The notes: generated from the letters alone by a model not told the origin. A DNA stretch of 53,676 nt from Candidatus Carbonibacillus altaicus (GCA_003050645.1 PEBX01000010.1:1-53676); one strand, 5' to 3'. Numbered from the stretch's first letter, positions 1 to 8,754 are shown. Numbers and translations: made by a program.

Positions 1-80
1 TTGTGAATCCGTATGATACAATCTAGGCAAATGACCTATGTGATTTTGGAGACATATCAAAGAAGGGAGCGTGCGTACAA

Positions 81-212
81 ATGTCCGAACGTCACATTCC
101 TGTTGAAAAAGAAAACGATCTTCTGGACGCCGTCATAGGCTTCCTTGTATCATTCAGCTTTTTCATGGGGATCGGTATTCTGGCTATCATTTTGCAAATT
201 ATTTTTGCCTGA
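81..212 (+). CDS. YqzM-like small membrane peptide (43 aa)
   Basis: A 43-residue open frame starts with ATG 11 nt after GGGAG. It has a charged N-terminus (MSERHIPVEKENDLLDAV) and one C-terminal transmembrane segment rich in Phe and Ile. The pattern (DAVIGFLVSFSFF) closely recalls the YqzM family of about 45-residue peptides found in spore-forming Bacillales; this is recollection of the family, not a search. Function is unknown. It is followed by a strong terminator shared with the convergent ppa gene. It probably sits in the cytoplasmic membrane with the charged end inside. Confidence 0.7.
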   Translation: MSERHIPVEKENDLLDAVIGFLVSFSFFMGIGILAIILQIIFA

Positions 213-307
213 ACCATGCGTTTAATACAGGACAACGTTTCTCTAAAATCATCGCATCCCCGCCCACTCCACTTTCCAAACTTGTCCCAAATGCGGGGGC
301 AGGCAAG

Positions 308-338
308 TAAAAAGGACGGTCATCAACCGTCCTTTTTT
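308..338. terminator. Bidirectional intrinsic terminator between the yqzM-like gene and ppa
   Basis: AAAGGACGGT and ACCGTCCTTT form a perfect stem around a short loop, with A-runs on the left and T-runs on the right, so it can end transcripts from both sides. Confidence 0.85.
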
Positions 339-398
339 AATAATTTATTTTTAATATGTTATGCGTTTTATATGAATATGTGTACAAACGCTCGCTGC

Positions 399-899
399 TC
401 AGATTTGCCGTACGCCTTCACGATAACGAGCCAGGCAGCTATCGATAAGCTCTGCAGCCTGATCTGGGCCGACCCAGCCTTTAATGTCCGTCTTCTTGTT
501 TTCCAGATCTTTATATACCTGGAAGAAATGAGCGATTTCTTTCAATGTATGCGGAGGGAGATCGTCGATCGATTGAACAGTCGCAAAGCGCGGGTCACCG
601 ACCGGAACGCCGAGCAGTTTTTCATCTTCGCCTTTGTCGTCACTCATGATCAGTGCACCGATAACACGGCTTTCGATGACGCATCCGGGAAAGGTGGGGT
701 ACGTTGTCAGCACAAGAATATCGAGCGGATCACCATCTAATGCCAGCGTATCTTCGATAAACCCGTAATCTGCCGGATAAAACATCGGAGAATACAGCAC
801 ACGGTCGAGGACAAAGCGTTTCTTTTCTTTGTCATATTCATATTTGTTCGAGCTGCCTTTGGGGATTTCGATAAAAGCGTCGACAATTCGCACGCCCAT
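399..899 (-). CDS. ppa: Inorganic pyrophosphatase, family I
   Basis: This 166-aa protein hydrolyses pyrophosphate to two phosphates in the cytoplasm and so drives biosynthetic reactions. The family I signature DGDPLD is at residues 55-60, preceded by the conserved YPADYGFIEDT stretch at 41-51. The later acidic metal ligands fall in the MSDDKGEDEK region (85-94), and the YKDLE...K motif is near 129-140. Length is normal for a bacterial soluble PPase. An AGGAGGT ribosome-binding site lies 7-8 nt before the ATG. It is convergent with the preceding small gene and shares its terminator. Confidence 0.95.
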   Translation of the reverse strand: MGVRIVDAFIEIPKGSSNKYEYDKEKKRFVLDRVLYSPMFYPADYGFIEDTLALDGDPLDILVLTTYPTFPGCVIESRVIGALIMSDDKGEDEKLLGVPVGDPRFATVQSIDDLPPHTLKEIAHFFQVYKDLENKKTDIKGWVGPDQAAELIDSCLARYREGVRQI

Positions 900-1046
900 C
901 TTTGATACCTCCTGTGGTGGTCGGACTTAAGAAGCTTAAGCGAGAAATTCAAACAGTTATATTATAACAGATCGCCTGAGTGATGCAAATGCTGGAAGTT
1001 TCTTGGAAAACATTGTATGATACGAGTAGGAGGTGTGCCCTTCGCC

Positions 1047-1853
1047 ATGGATGGACAACATCGAATCTCGTCATCAGAAAATGTACACGCTTCGTCCAAA
1101 ATCGTGAGTATTAATGAAACATATGTTGCCAGAAGGGGTGACGATTCACTCGATAAGCCTTGGGTTCCTCCGCTAACTGTCGAACGACCCCTTCCACTTC
1201 GCACGCGGTCGCCGAAAAAGCGCCGATGGGGCTACGGACTGTACAAAAAAGCGTCTCAAGTAAATCAAAAAAACGCGACAAAACGTCCGGGGCTTTTGGA
1301 TCGACCGGTGTTTTCTTCCTTGCTGGCATTTATGCTGATTGCCGCGATTTTTGTCATTATTGTTTATTTTATATGGAACCCCAACAGAGAACCGATAGCA
1401 CCACTCAATACACCCCAAACGCAACACTTCATGCAACCGACATCACCGGGTGCGCCCGTACCCTCAACGGCTTCACACAATGATACAACACAAACAAAAC
1501 CAAACGATTCGACTCTGACCAAAACAGACGATACTCAAGTGCCTGAAAAAAATACCGGTGACGGTCAGACTGAGCAACCGTCCAGGGGCGATGCTACGCT
1601 TTCACCAACGCCTTCGACCTTACCAAAGTCTGAAGGACCTGAAGAGTCCTTGCCCACGCACGTTGAACACGATACAGTTTCGGGCGAACGCATCTATACC
1701 GTCCAGCCGGGCGATACGCTGTACCGCATCGCTATGAAGACATACGGGAACAAAGCATCGATTGAGACGATTCGCGCTGCAAACGGCTTAAAAGATAACA
1801 CGATTTATGTCGGGCAAGAGCTCAAACTACCCGCACGAACATCCTCACCGTAA
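1047..1853 (+). CDS. Membrane-anchored LysM-domain protein
   Basis: The protein is about 268 aa. The chosen ATG has AGGAGG 13 nt upstream; an upstream in-frame ATG at 1017 has no such site. Layout: a basic cytoplasmic N-terminal region of about 85 residues, one transmembrane helix (FSSLLAFMLIAAIFVIIVYF, near residues 95-115), a Thr/Pro/Ser-rich linker of about 110 residues, and one C-terminal LysM domain (YTVQPGDTLYRIAMKTYG ... VGQELKLP). LysM binds N-acetylglucosamine-containing peptidoglycan, so this is a type II membrane protein reaching into the wall. No catalytic domain is visible. It may be a spore-envelope or wall-tethering protein, but the role is not known. Confidence 0.8.
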   Translation: MDGQHRISSSENVHASSKIVSINETYVARRGDDSLDKPWVPPLTVERPLPLRTRSPKKRRWGYGLYKKASQVNQKNATKRPGLLDRPVFSSLLAFMLIAAIFVIIVYFIWNPNREPIAPLNTPQTQHFMQPTSPGAPVPSTASHNDTTQTKPNDSTLTKTDDTQVPEKNTGDGQTEQPSRGDATLSPTPSTLPKSEGPEESLPTHVEHDTVSGERIYTVQPGDTLYRIAMKTYGNKASIETIRAANGLKDNTIYVGQELKLPARTSSP

Positions 1854-1865
1854 GGCATACGATGT

Positions 1866-1902
1866 ACCTCATCTTATTATGATGATCGTAGGGGGATGAG
1901 GT
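1866..1902 (+). promoter_or_regulatory. Inverted repeat covering a ribosome-binding site
   Basis: ACCTCATC (1866-1873) is perfectly complementary to GATGAGGT (1895-1902), which carries the purine-rich site directly before the ATG at 1903. Folding would hide the ribosome-binding site of the downstream membrane protein. Confidence 0.4.
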
Positions 1903-2322
1903 ATGATCTGGGATAGTATTAGATGGCTGCTTGTGGTTTACGTATTATTGCCGCTTTCTGTAGAAAGCGCTAAGTTAGGGCAGTATTTGCCGGTTTTAAA
2001 GGAAGACGGTGACTGGTGGAGTTACATCCTGTACGATCCTTGGCGCTTTATATTCTGGGCCATATCGCTTGTGCTTTTAACATACTGGCAAATCGACCTC
2101 ATCCGTCGGGTGTGGCATTATATAAAAAGCCCCCAGACGTTCCACCTTTGGTTTGGAGCGTTTTTAAGCGTCGGGTTAGTTTATGCGATGCTCTCCAGTT
2201 ACCGCGCATGGGGAAGCGTGTGGCTCGTTTTGCTTTGGAGTTTCATCATTTTAAGCAGTGTTTCACGATGGTTTGAGGATAGAGATGCGAAACACTTCGG
2301 TTTTCGCATACGACGTTTTTGA
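1903..2322 (+). CDS. Unrecognised integral membrane protein (139 aa)
   Basis: I do not recognise the family. The 139-aa protein has about four hydrophobic segments (residues about 7-22, 48-66, 82-99 and 103-117), many tryptophans, and a basic C-terminus ending in RIRRF. It starts at ATG with a GGGGGATGAGG site just upstream that lies within an inverted repeat. It sits 49 bp after the LysM gene on the same strand and may be co-transcribed. The downstream gene is convergent, with only 12 bp between the stops. Confidence 0.65.
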   Translation: MIWDSIRWLLVVYVLLPLSVESAKLGQYLPVLKEDGDWWSYILYDPWRFIFWAISLVLLTYWQIDLIRRVWHYIKSPQTFHLWFGAFLSVGLVYAMLSSYRAWGSVWLVLLWSFIILSSVSRWFEDRDAKHFGFRIRRF

Positions 2323-2334
2323 TGAACCGTTCGG

Positions 2335-3255
2335 TCACCCGTTTGAGCCTTCATGCGCATGTGTTTCCGGGCGGACTTCCGTCGGTACGGCAAAATGGAA
2401 ACCGCGTTCTTGTAAAGCAGGTAAGATTTTTTTCATCGCTTCGACGGTAATGTTTTTATCGTGAAAAAGATAATTTGTACCGGGAGTGGCGTGGTTTAGC
2501 ACATTTTCGCTGATTTTATCGGCGCTTTTCAGTTCCCAGTCGAGCGATCCCCAGGTCCAGTTCATCATCTGCATGTTTTCTTTGGCAAGAACTGCTCGCG
2601 CTGCATCGGTCATTTGTCCGAACGGCGGGCGAAAATACTTCGGGCGTTCACCGATCGTCTGTTCAATCCAGTCGTTTAACTTGATGATTTCTTCCTTTGT
2701 CTCAGTTTCACTCAACTTTTTAAGATACGGATGCGACCAGCTATGATTACCGATGATATGCCCATGGTCGTGAATCTCTTTTACGAGTTCTGGATGCTTT
2801 ATGGCATAAATACCGTTTAAAAACCAGATAGCCTTCACATGATACGTATCAAACAGGTCTAACAGTTTTTCCGTGCTTTCGCCTTGCGGTGCGTCATCGA
2901 CGGTGATCAAGATGACGTTTTTATCGCTATTGTCGTTTATAGGCATGAGCATATAATTTTTGGACGAGACAGCATAAGAAGCATCGGGATTAACTTCATG
3001 TTCCGTTGATGTATCTTTGTTTTTTATATGTGGGTCTTCTGCTAAAGGGTTAGCCGAGCCCGGTATCGGCAATTTTTCAGACGGTTTGTTGACATCATCA
3101 GCAGATGGATGAACATTTTCTGCGCCTTCCGTCTGTTTTGTATGATGCTCAATGTCTCGTGTGGCATTGGCTGAGCCGCAGGCTGTGATGATGATGAGCC
3201 ATATGCCCAGGATGAGTGGACGCACAAGGGAAGAGACAATTTTTTGATACGTCAT
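2335..3255 (-). CDS. Polysaccharide deacetylase (NodB-type) lipoprotein
   Basis: The ATG chosen has AAGGAG at 9 nt; a second in-frame ATG 24 nt upstream is less well placed. The product (306 aa) begins with a lipoprotein signal ending in the lipobox ITAC, then a polar linker of about 80 residues, then a carbohydrate esterase 4 domain. Motifs seen: TVDDAP (motif 1, metal Asp), HSWSH (motif 2, two metal His), RPPFG (motif 3), and LFHD near the C-terminus (motif 5). The family removes acetyl groups from GlcNAc or MurNAc. The lipid anchor places it outside the membrane, so peptidoglycan is the likeliest substrate. Confidence 0.88.
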   Translation of the reverse strand: MTYQKIVSSLVRPLILGIWLIIITACGSANATRDIEHHTKQTEGAENVHPSADDVNKPSEKLPIPGSANPLAEDPHIKNKDTSTEHEVNPDASYAVSSKNYMLMPINDNSDKNVILITVDDAPQGESTEKLLDLFDTYHVKAIWFLNGIYAIKHPELVKEIHDHGHIIGNHSWSHPYLKKLSETETKEEIIKLNDWIEQTIGERPKYFRPPFGQMTDAARAVLAKENMQMMNWTWGSLDWELKSADKISENVLNHATPGTNYLFHDKNITVEAMKKILPALQERGFHFAVPTEVRPETHAHEGSNG

Positions 3256-3301
3256 GTGAGTTGGCTCCTTTTCCGGCATATGATTCCTATCTCCTTACAT
3301 A

Positions 3302-3341
3302 CGTTACGCCATCCATGCATGCGTTACGCCATCCATGCATG
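3302..3341. repeat. Perfect tandem duplication of a 20-bp unit
   Basis: CGTTACGCCATCCATGCATG occurs twice with no gap in the intergenic region between the divergent deacetylase and YtxH-like genes. The unit contains the palindrome ATGCAT. Confidence 0.9.
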
Positions 3342-3428
3342 TCCGAAATGTTGTGGCATTGATTTCCGAACATAACGCCTCATGTTTTCGTGTACACTAC
3401 GTGTGAACCCGGAAAGGAGGGGACGCAA

Positions 3429-3731
3429 GTGGGTCGCAACGACAACGACTGGGGTGCCTTTTTCTTAGGCGCCGGACTCGGACTTCTAACAGGTGCGCTT
3501 ATCCGGGAGATGGGTGGAGACAAGCTCGTCAGACAGGGGCAAAACATGGTGGAACAAGCCGGGCGCTGGGTCGGTCAGCAGGCGAACAACATGACGGAAA
3601 TGGCGGAAGAGCTTCTGCCTAAGACAAACAATGCAGTGAAAAAAGATTCGGTCACGAGGTCCAATAAGTCCCAAAATGCAAAGCAAGACGGCGGTTTTGT
3701 TGAAGAAGCATTGAACAATATGCAAAAATAA
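3429..3731 (+). CDS. YtxH-like small protein with N-terminal membrane segment
   Basis: A GTG start with AAGGAGG at 8 nt gives 100 aa; the longer frame from 3390 lacks such a site. The N-terminus is polar, followed by a Gly-rich hydrophobic segment (FFLGAGLGLLTGALI, near residues 10-24) and then an amphipathic, Gln/Asn-rich helix region. This is the usual YtxH/gas-vesicle-like layout, often found in general-stress proteins of Bacillales. Function is not established. The family assignment rests on layout and the Gly-rich segment. Confidence 0.65.
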   Translation: MGRNDNDWGAFFLGAGLGLLTGALIREMGGDKLVRQGQNMVEQAGRWVGQQANNMTEMAEELLPKTNNAVKKDSVTRSNKSQNAKQDGGFVEEALNNMQK

Positions 3732-3807
3732 GCAGTGGCGTTCATTCGTTCAGGCCGTCATGTCTATTTAAAAGCACAGGGCATGGCGGTCTGACTGCGT
3801 TTATTTC
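3732..3807 (+). terminator. Probable terminator after the YtxH-like gene
   Basis: CCGTCATG (3755-3762) pairs with CATGGCGG (3782-3789) with one G-U, inside an outer GCAGT/ACTGC pair, followed by GTTTATTTC. The T-run is imperfect. Confidence 0.45.
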
Positions 3808-3888
3808 TACATACTATTATACATAACTTAACGTTTTAAAGCGAAGTCGGTTGCATGCCCATCTTTTTTGAGCGGCGATCGCGGATCA

Positions 3889-3917
3889 TTGTTTTTTACG
3901 GAATAAATTGCTACAAT
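3889..3917 (+). promoter_or_regulatory. Sigma-A-type promoter for the AI-2E-family permease
   Basis: TTGTTT (3889-3894) and TACAAT (3912-3917) are separated by exactly 17 bp, about 107 bp before the TTG start. Confidence 0.6.
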
Positions 3918-4023
3918 GGGTTCACTCAACAGGCGTTCATATGGAATCGGAAATCGCGTAAGCTGATGCGTTGAGTTCGCGTGTATGATCAAAAGGCACC
4001 TACATAGGAAGGAGGCTGCGTTT

Positions 4024-5112
4024 TTGTTTGAGTATTACAAGCGATATGCACGAACGATTTTTGATATTGGACTTTTAATTTTTACCGTCTATGCACTGCT
4101 CTATGTGTTTAGCTTTTTATTTCAAATTGCCCGACCCATTTTTTATGCCTTATTCCTGTATATGTTGATTCATCCTTTTGTACGGGTGCTTACCAGAAGA
4201 CGTATCGGCCGGGCGCTGGCCACAACCATTGTGGTGATCGGTTTGGTGCTCATCTTAACGTCGATTCTCATTTTGCTCGCTGTTATTTTAACGAAGGAAC
4301 TAACATATTTTGCACAAACATTACCGGAGTATATGAAGTTTTTACAGGATCAGGCTAACATGCAGGCAACGGTCTGGCAAAAGCGACTGGCGCAGATTCC
4401 ACCAGAGTATATTCAAGAATTTCAAAAATATACTGGTCAGCTTATCGATCAGCTGACGAATGTGTTGAAAGGTTTTTTGCGTTCGCTGTTTGATTTAACC
4501 AAAGGTGTGCCTACGGCTGTCACCTCGTGGGTCGTAAACTGGGGTCTGGCTGTTGTTCTGGCCTTTTTCTTAAGTATTGAATATGATCGTCTCACCGCCT
4601 TTTTGCGCGAGCATTCGCCCCGTACGTTTCAACGTGGATTTCTATTTCTCAAAGAGCATGTTTTAACAGGTTTGATCCGCTACGTCAATGCACAGCTGAA
4701 GATCGTCTCGATCACCGCAACCATTATTTTCATCGGGCTACTCTTCTTAAAAGTTCCTAATGCCTTTACGATCGCCCTTCTTTCCTTTGTCGCCGATCTT
4801 CTGCCAGTCCTCGGTATATCAACCGTGTTCTGGCCGTGGATAGCGTATCTTTTTATCGTTGGAGATTACTCGCTCGGCTGGTGGATCTTAGGACTGTATA
4901 TTTTGGTCATCGTCGTCCGGCAAATCGTCGAGCCGCGTATAAGCGGTGATTCGCTCGGGGTATCCCCCTTTACGATGTTATCTGCGATCGTCATCTCTAT
5001 GTCCTTATTCGGTGTGGCGGGCTTTATTGCCGCCCCGATCATCGTTGTTTTAATCAAAGCTCTGTATGAACAGGGATATTTAAAACGCTGGATTCACTGG
5101 CCGGAAGAGTAA
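4024..5112 (+). CDS. AI-2E family transporter, YtvI type
   Basis: A TTG start with AAGGAGG at 8 nt gives 362 aa; an in-frame ATG at 3985 has no ribosome-binding site. The protein has the AI-2E exporter/permease layout: two or three N-terminal transmembrane helices, a long amphipathic soluble segment (about residues 100-155), then five C-terminal helices. It contains the conserved loop IVEPRISGDSLGVSPF followed by GFIAAPIIVV. Family members move small molecules or ions such as AI-2, sodium or indole derivatives. The Bacillus homologue YtvI has no firm substrate, so none is assigned here. Confidence 0.88.
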   Translation: MFEYYKRYARTIFDIGLLIFTVYALLYVFSFLFQIARPIFYALFLYMLIHPFVRVLTRRRIGRALATTIVVIGLVLILTSILILLAVILTKELTYFAQTLPEYMKFLQDQANMQATVWQKRLAQIPPEYIQEFQKYTGQLIDQLTNVLKGFLRSLFDLTKGVPTAVTSWVVNWGLAVVLAFFLSIEYDRLTAFLREHSPRTFQRGFLFLKEHVLTGLIRYVNAQLKIVSITATIIFIGLLFLKVPNAFTIALLSFVADLLPVLGISTVFWPWIAYLFIVGDYSLGWWILGLYILVIVVRQIVEPRISGDSLGVSPFTMLSAIVISMSLFGVAGFIAAPIIVVLIKALYEQGYLKRWIHWPEE

Positions 5113-5299
5113 CGTAAGGGTATGCTGGAAAGAGTCGTTCAAGCCCAAGACGCACCAACTATAACAAAAGCCGTGCTCCAACCCAAAACCGAATGGTCCG
5201 ATCAGCGGTTAAGGATGCACCGATTCATCTTATACGGCATATGGTAAAAGCATCGGCGTGGGCTTTCGCCCATTTTGGTGGATCAAGGAGGAATGCGTC

Positions 5300-6247
5300 T
5301 TGCGTCGGGTCCAGCAAACTAGTGCATCGCAGCTGTCTGTCCTCATTCAACATGCAAAAAAAACGTTTCCTTCAGAAGCCATAAAAGAACAATTCCTAGA
5401 AGTCATCGATCTCTATCCGGACATAATCGCGCGGGACATTTTGATTGAGGTGGCGGAAGAGCTCGACCGGCTGGTCGCACTCAGATCGCTTAAAGAAATG
5501 ATCTATGAATGGTTTGCCACCATCGTCATTCAAAACCGGCGCCGAGCATTCGGACTCAAAGAAAGTGAACATTCGTATCACATGATTTTTTGCGGCAATC
5601 CCGGAACGGGCAAGACGACGGTCGCCCGCCTGATGGGCAGACTTTTTCACGCCCTGGGTGTGCTCTCTCGCGGGCATCTCGTAGAAGTGGAACGCGCTGA
5701 TCTGGTCGGCGAATACATCGGGCATACTGCCCAACGAACGCGAGAGTTGATTCGCCGCGCGGAAGGCGGTATTCTATTTATTGATGAAGCGTATGCCTTA
5801 ACCCGCGGTGGCGAGAAAGATTTTGGACGGGAGGCCATTGATACACTGGTAAAAAGTATGGAAGATTTGCGTCATCGGTTTATCCTCATCCTCGCCGGTT
5901 ATGAAACGGAGATGAACATGTTTTTACGAACCAACCCCGGGCTTCCATCGCGTTTTCCCATCATCCTTACCTTTCCCGATTATCAGCTGGAAGAACTTTT
6001 GGATATTGCCGAGCGGATGAGTGAAGTGCAGGAGTATCGCCTGGATCGCTCGGCACGCATCAAGCTTTCGGAAATTCTGCGTCAGGAAATACAGACGGGC
6101 ACGCGACCGTTTAGCAATGCGCGTTTTGTTCGCAACGTCGTCGAACGCGCCATTCGCCGTCATGCCGTGCGCACGGTCAAAAGTCCCGCGCTTTCACGGG
6201 AGACCTTGATGACGCTTAAGGCCGAAGATTTTAGCGCTGAAAGCTGA
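5300..6247 (+). CDS. spoVK: AAA-family ATPase, stage V sporulation protein K type
   Basis: A TTG start with AAGGAGG at 8 nt gives 315 aa, close to B. subtilis SpoVK (about 320 aa). The AAA core shows Walker A (GNPGTGKTT, about residue 99), the sensor region DLVGEYIGHTAQRTRELI, Walker B (ILFIDEAYAL, about residue 158), a conserved AGYE stretch and an arginine finger region (NPGLPSRF). SpoVK is a mother-cell ATPase needed for spore maturation; CbbX-type Rubisco activases are the related non-spore branch. The sporulation context favours SpoVK. The downstream gene follows by 6 nt. Confidence 0.85.
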   Translation: MRRVQQTSASQLSVLIQHAKKTFPSEAIKEQFLEVIDLYPDIIARDILIEVAEELDRLVALRSLKEMIYEWFATIVIQNRRRAFGLKESEHSYHMIFCGNPGTGKTTVARLMGRLFHALGVLSRGHLVEVERADLVGEYIGHTAQRTRELIRRAEGGILFIDEAYALTRGGEKDFGREAIDTLVKSMEDLRHRFILILAGYETEMNMFLRTNPGLPSRFPIILTFPDYQLEELLDIAERMSEVQEYRLDRSARIKLSEILRQEIQTGTRPFSNARFVRNVVERAIRRHAVRTVKSPALSRETLMTLKAEDFSAES

Positions 6248-6253
6248 ACGATC

Positions 6254-7807
6254 ATGCTCCAAAATGATACGAGAGAACACATCGCGAGAAGTGAGGCATG
6301 TCTCTTGCAACGGATGATCCAAACAATTCCCGATTTTTTTTATCTGGAAGACATCACAGAGCTCATGAAACATCTGGCGCCATCGCGTATGACGCAAGTA
6401 TCGCAAGAGGGGATAGAGGGAATAGGTCAAGAAGGGGCACGTCTTTCACAGGCCACGCTGGATGAAATACGGTCGCGTCTTTTTCGTCAGGCGAAGGCGC
6501 GCAGGCTAGGTTTTCAGGCGCTTTATACGAACACTAGACGCGCAGCAATCCGGCAGTTTTTAACGCATTTGGAAGATGCGCTCTATCCACTGTACCGTTC
6601 GATCGAATCTCTGGAAGAACACCATACCGAACGGATTTTATCTGCGTTTCGTCGCCATCGGGTGATGAACATCCATTTTAACCCTTCCACCGGCTACGGG
6701 TACCACGACCTCGGACGGGAGACCCTAGAAAACGTCTATGCTGCGGTGTGGGGGGGCGAGATGGCGCTCGTGCGACAGCATTTTGTATCCGGGACGCATA
6801 CGCTCACGGTCGGCTTATTTGCGCTGTTGCGCCCGGGCGATGAACTGTTGATCGCCACCGGTATGCCGTACGATACATTGCAGACGGTTCTCGGGCTCGC
6901 TCCCGCAAAAATAGTCGCAACAAACAGGGAGGCTGCCTACGGCCATCTGCAGGAATGGGGCATCTCTGTACGCCTCGTCCCCTTGAAAGAAGACGGCAGC
7001 ATCGACCTAACCGGCGTGATGGCGGCGCTGCGCCCCAACACGCGCGTCCTTTATTTTCAACGTTCCCGGGGCTATGAAGCGCGCCCGTCGCTTTTTGTGC
7101 GGGAGATCGCTCTGGTGGCGCAAGCGGTTAAAAAGAAACGCGGAGATATCTGGACGTTTGTCGATAACTGTTACGGCGAATTTGTAGAAGACGTGGAGCC
7201 GACAGAACTGGGTGTTGATGTCATCGCCGGCTCTCTCATCAAAAATCCTGGCGGCGGCCTTGCCAAAAGCGGGGGTTATATCCTTGGTAAAAAAGAAGCC
7301 GTAGAACGCGCTGCCCACCGCTTGAGCGCACCGGGTCTGGGGGGCGAGGCGGGGGCGCACCCAGGCGGCTGGCTAGATCTTTATCAAGGGTTTTTTCTCG
7401 CCCCGCACGTCGTCGCCGAAGCGAAGAAAGGCGCGGAGCTTACGGCACTGGCGCTTTCCGCACTCGGCTATCATACGGACCCGCTTCCGCTTACCCCCCG
7501 TACCGATCTCATTCAGGCCGTCGAGTTTCAGGAAGCAGGGGCGATGATTCGTTTTATTCAAGGCATTCAAAAAGCGTCCCCGATCGATGCGCATGTGACC
7601 CCTGTGCCGGGGGAGATGCCGGGTTATACGGATCCGGTGATCATGGCCGCGGGAACCTTCGTTCAGGGGGGATCGCTGGAACTTACCGCCGATGGACCGC
7701 TCCGTCCGCCTTACCGCGCTTATATTCAAGGGGGACTTACCCGCTCGCACATCAAGCAGGCGCTCACCGAAGCGCTCTCTATGATGCTCGACGAACCAGA
7801 TTCATAA
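6254..7807 (+). CDS. PLP-dependent methionine gamma-lyase-like protein (YnbB / aluminium-resistance family) with N-terminal extension
   Basis: The C-terminal 420 or so residues match the YnbB family: HFVSGTHTL near residue 176, RGY in the large domain, and a Schiff-base lysine in GSLIKNPGGG (Lys about 330). A glycine-rich stretch GLGGEAGAHPGG follows. The fold is the Cys/Met-metabolism PLP type. The biological role of YnbB proteins is unsettled. Family members are typically about 410-430 aa, but this one is 517 aa. The extra 80-90 residues precede the family-like RRLGFQALYTNTRRAAIRQF region and carry no domain I recognise. No good ribosome-binding site precedes the ATG, which lies 6 nt after spoVK, so translation may be coupled. 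Confidence 0.85.
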   Translation: MLQNDTREHIARSEACLLQRMIQTIPDFFYLEDITELMKHLAPSRMTQVSQEGIEGIGQEGARLSQATLDEIRSRLFRQAKARRLGFQALYTNTRRAAIRQFLTHLEDALYPLYRSIESLEEHHTERILSAFRRHRVMNIHFNPSTGYGYHDLGRETLENVYAAVWGGEMALVRQHFVSGTHTLTVGLFALLRPGDELLIATGMPYDTLQTVLGLAPAKIVATNREAAYGHLQEWGISVRLVPLKEDGSIDLTGVMAALRPNTRVLYFQRSRGYEARPSLFVREIALVAQAVKKKRGDIWTFVDNCYGEFVEDVEPTELGVDVIAGSLIKNPGGGLAKSGGYILGKKEAVERAAHRLSAPGLGGEAGAHPGGWLDLYQGFFLAPHVVAEAKKGAELTALALSALGYHTDPLPLTPRTDLIQAVEFQEAGAMIRFIQGIQKASPIDAHVTPVPGEMPGYTDPVIMAAGTFVQGGSLELTADGPLRPPYRAYIQGGLTRSHIKQALTEALSMMLDEPDS

Positions 7808-7956
7808 AAGCATCGAGACGCGGAACAGTTCAGGGAGGCAACTGTATAAATACGAACTATATGGATATCGTATGGATGGATCGGTATAAAGGAATAAATC
7901 GATATAATATGAAGGAGCTATATCATAAAGCCAATCGAAATAATATAGATAGATTG

Positions 7957-7997
7957 ACATTAAAAAAGGAGGCGCACGGTGCCTCCTTTTTTAATGT
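7957..7997. terminator. Strong bidirectional terminator between the ynbB-like gene and lexA
   Basis: ACATTAAAAAAGGAGGC (7957-7973) and GCCTCCTTTTTTAATGT (7981-7997) form a perfect 17-bp stem with a 7-nt loop. A/T runs on both arms suit both convergent transcripts. Confidence 0.9.
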
Positions 7998-8014
7998 TTT
8001 AGACGTTTTTTTAC

Positions 8015-8731
8015 CTAGAGCACGACCTGTTCGTAATCACGGATGAGACCGATCACTTTGCCTAAGATGGTCACCTCGGGGAGGATGAGCGTCGGATAGG
8101 CAGGGTTTTCGGCTACGAGGTGAAATGTTCGCTCACGCCAGTACAATCGTTTGACCGTCGCCTCACCGTCGGGTGTCATCGCCACGACGATATCGCCCTG
8201 TTCGGCAGACGGCTGCTTGCGGACGAGGACGAGATCGCCTTCTAAAATGGCGGCCCCGATCATGCTGTCCCCTTCGACGCGCAGGAGAAAAATATCTCCC
8301 CCGGAAAAGGTGTGTTCGGGCAATGGATAATAATCTTCAATATGTTCCACGGCGGTAATCGGTACGCCTGCAGTTACTTTTCCAACAATCGGCGCATAGC
8401 GCACTTTGGATCGCTCCATGATGTGCGGCGCATTCCGTTCATCAAAAAGTGGATGATGCCCACGGCCACTCATCAACAGCCCTTCTTCGCGGAGGGCCTG
8501 AAGACCTTTTTCCGTTAAGCGTAGTGCTCTTGTTTTCTCCTGTTCGAGGTGAATGAACCCCGATTTGTTTAACTTTTTCAGCTCGTTATGCGCCGTCGAG
8601 GTGGAAGGGATGTGGGCGAGCGCACATATTTCGCGAACGGACGGAGGGTAGCCCTGTTCTTCCATGCTTTCGTAGATCGCCTGTAGTATATCGAGCTGTC
8701 GTTTGCTAAGCGCAACGATTGTCTGGGGCAA
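8015..8731 (-). CDS. lexA: LexA SOS repressor and self-cleaving protease
   Basis: A TTG start, about 6 nt after an AAGGGGGTG purine block, gives 238 aa. A GTG three codons earlier sits inside that block and is less likely. The N-terminal winged helix begins LSKRQLDILQAIYESM with GYPPSVREI. The cleavage bond is Ala121-Gly122 (VTAGVP), the nucleophile Ser156 (GDSM), and the general base Lys194 (ATVKRLY). LexA represses DNA-damage genes until RecA filaments trigger self-cleavage. The linker between the domains is about 30 residues longer than in B. subtilis LexA (about 205 aa). A near-consensus SOS box overlaps its promoter. Confidence 0.96.
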   Translation of the reverse strand: MPQTIVALSKRQLDILQAIYESMEEQGYPPSVREICALAHIPSTSTAHNELKKLNKSGFIHLEQEKTRALRLTEKGLQALREEGLLMSGRGHHPLFDERNAPHIMERSKVRYAPIVGKVTAGVPITAVEHIEDYYPLPEHTFSGGDIFLLRVEGDSMIGAAILEGDLVLVRKQPSAEQGDIVVAMTPDGEATVKRLYWRERTFHLVAENPAYPTLILPEVTILGKVIGLIRDYEQVVL

Positions 8732-8754
8732 TGATGTCACCCCCTTTTTTACAT

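Noticed and set aside
216-740. 174-aa plus-strand open frame
   Set aside because: It reads through the yqzM/ppa terminator and antisense to ppa; no family resemblance.
7861-8046. 61-aa open frame between the ynbB-like gene and lexA
   Set aside because: It spans the strong 17-bp bidirectional terminator and has no conserved features; 7808-7956 appears to be non-coding.
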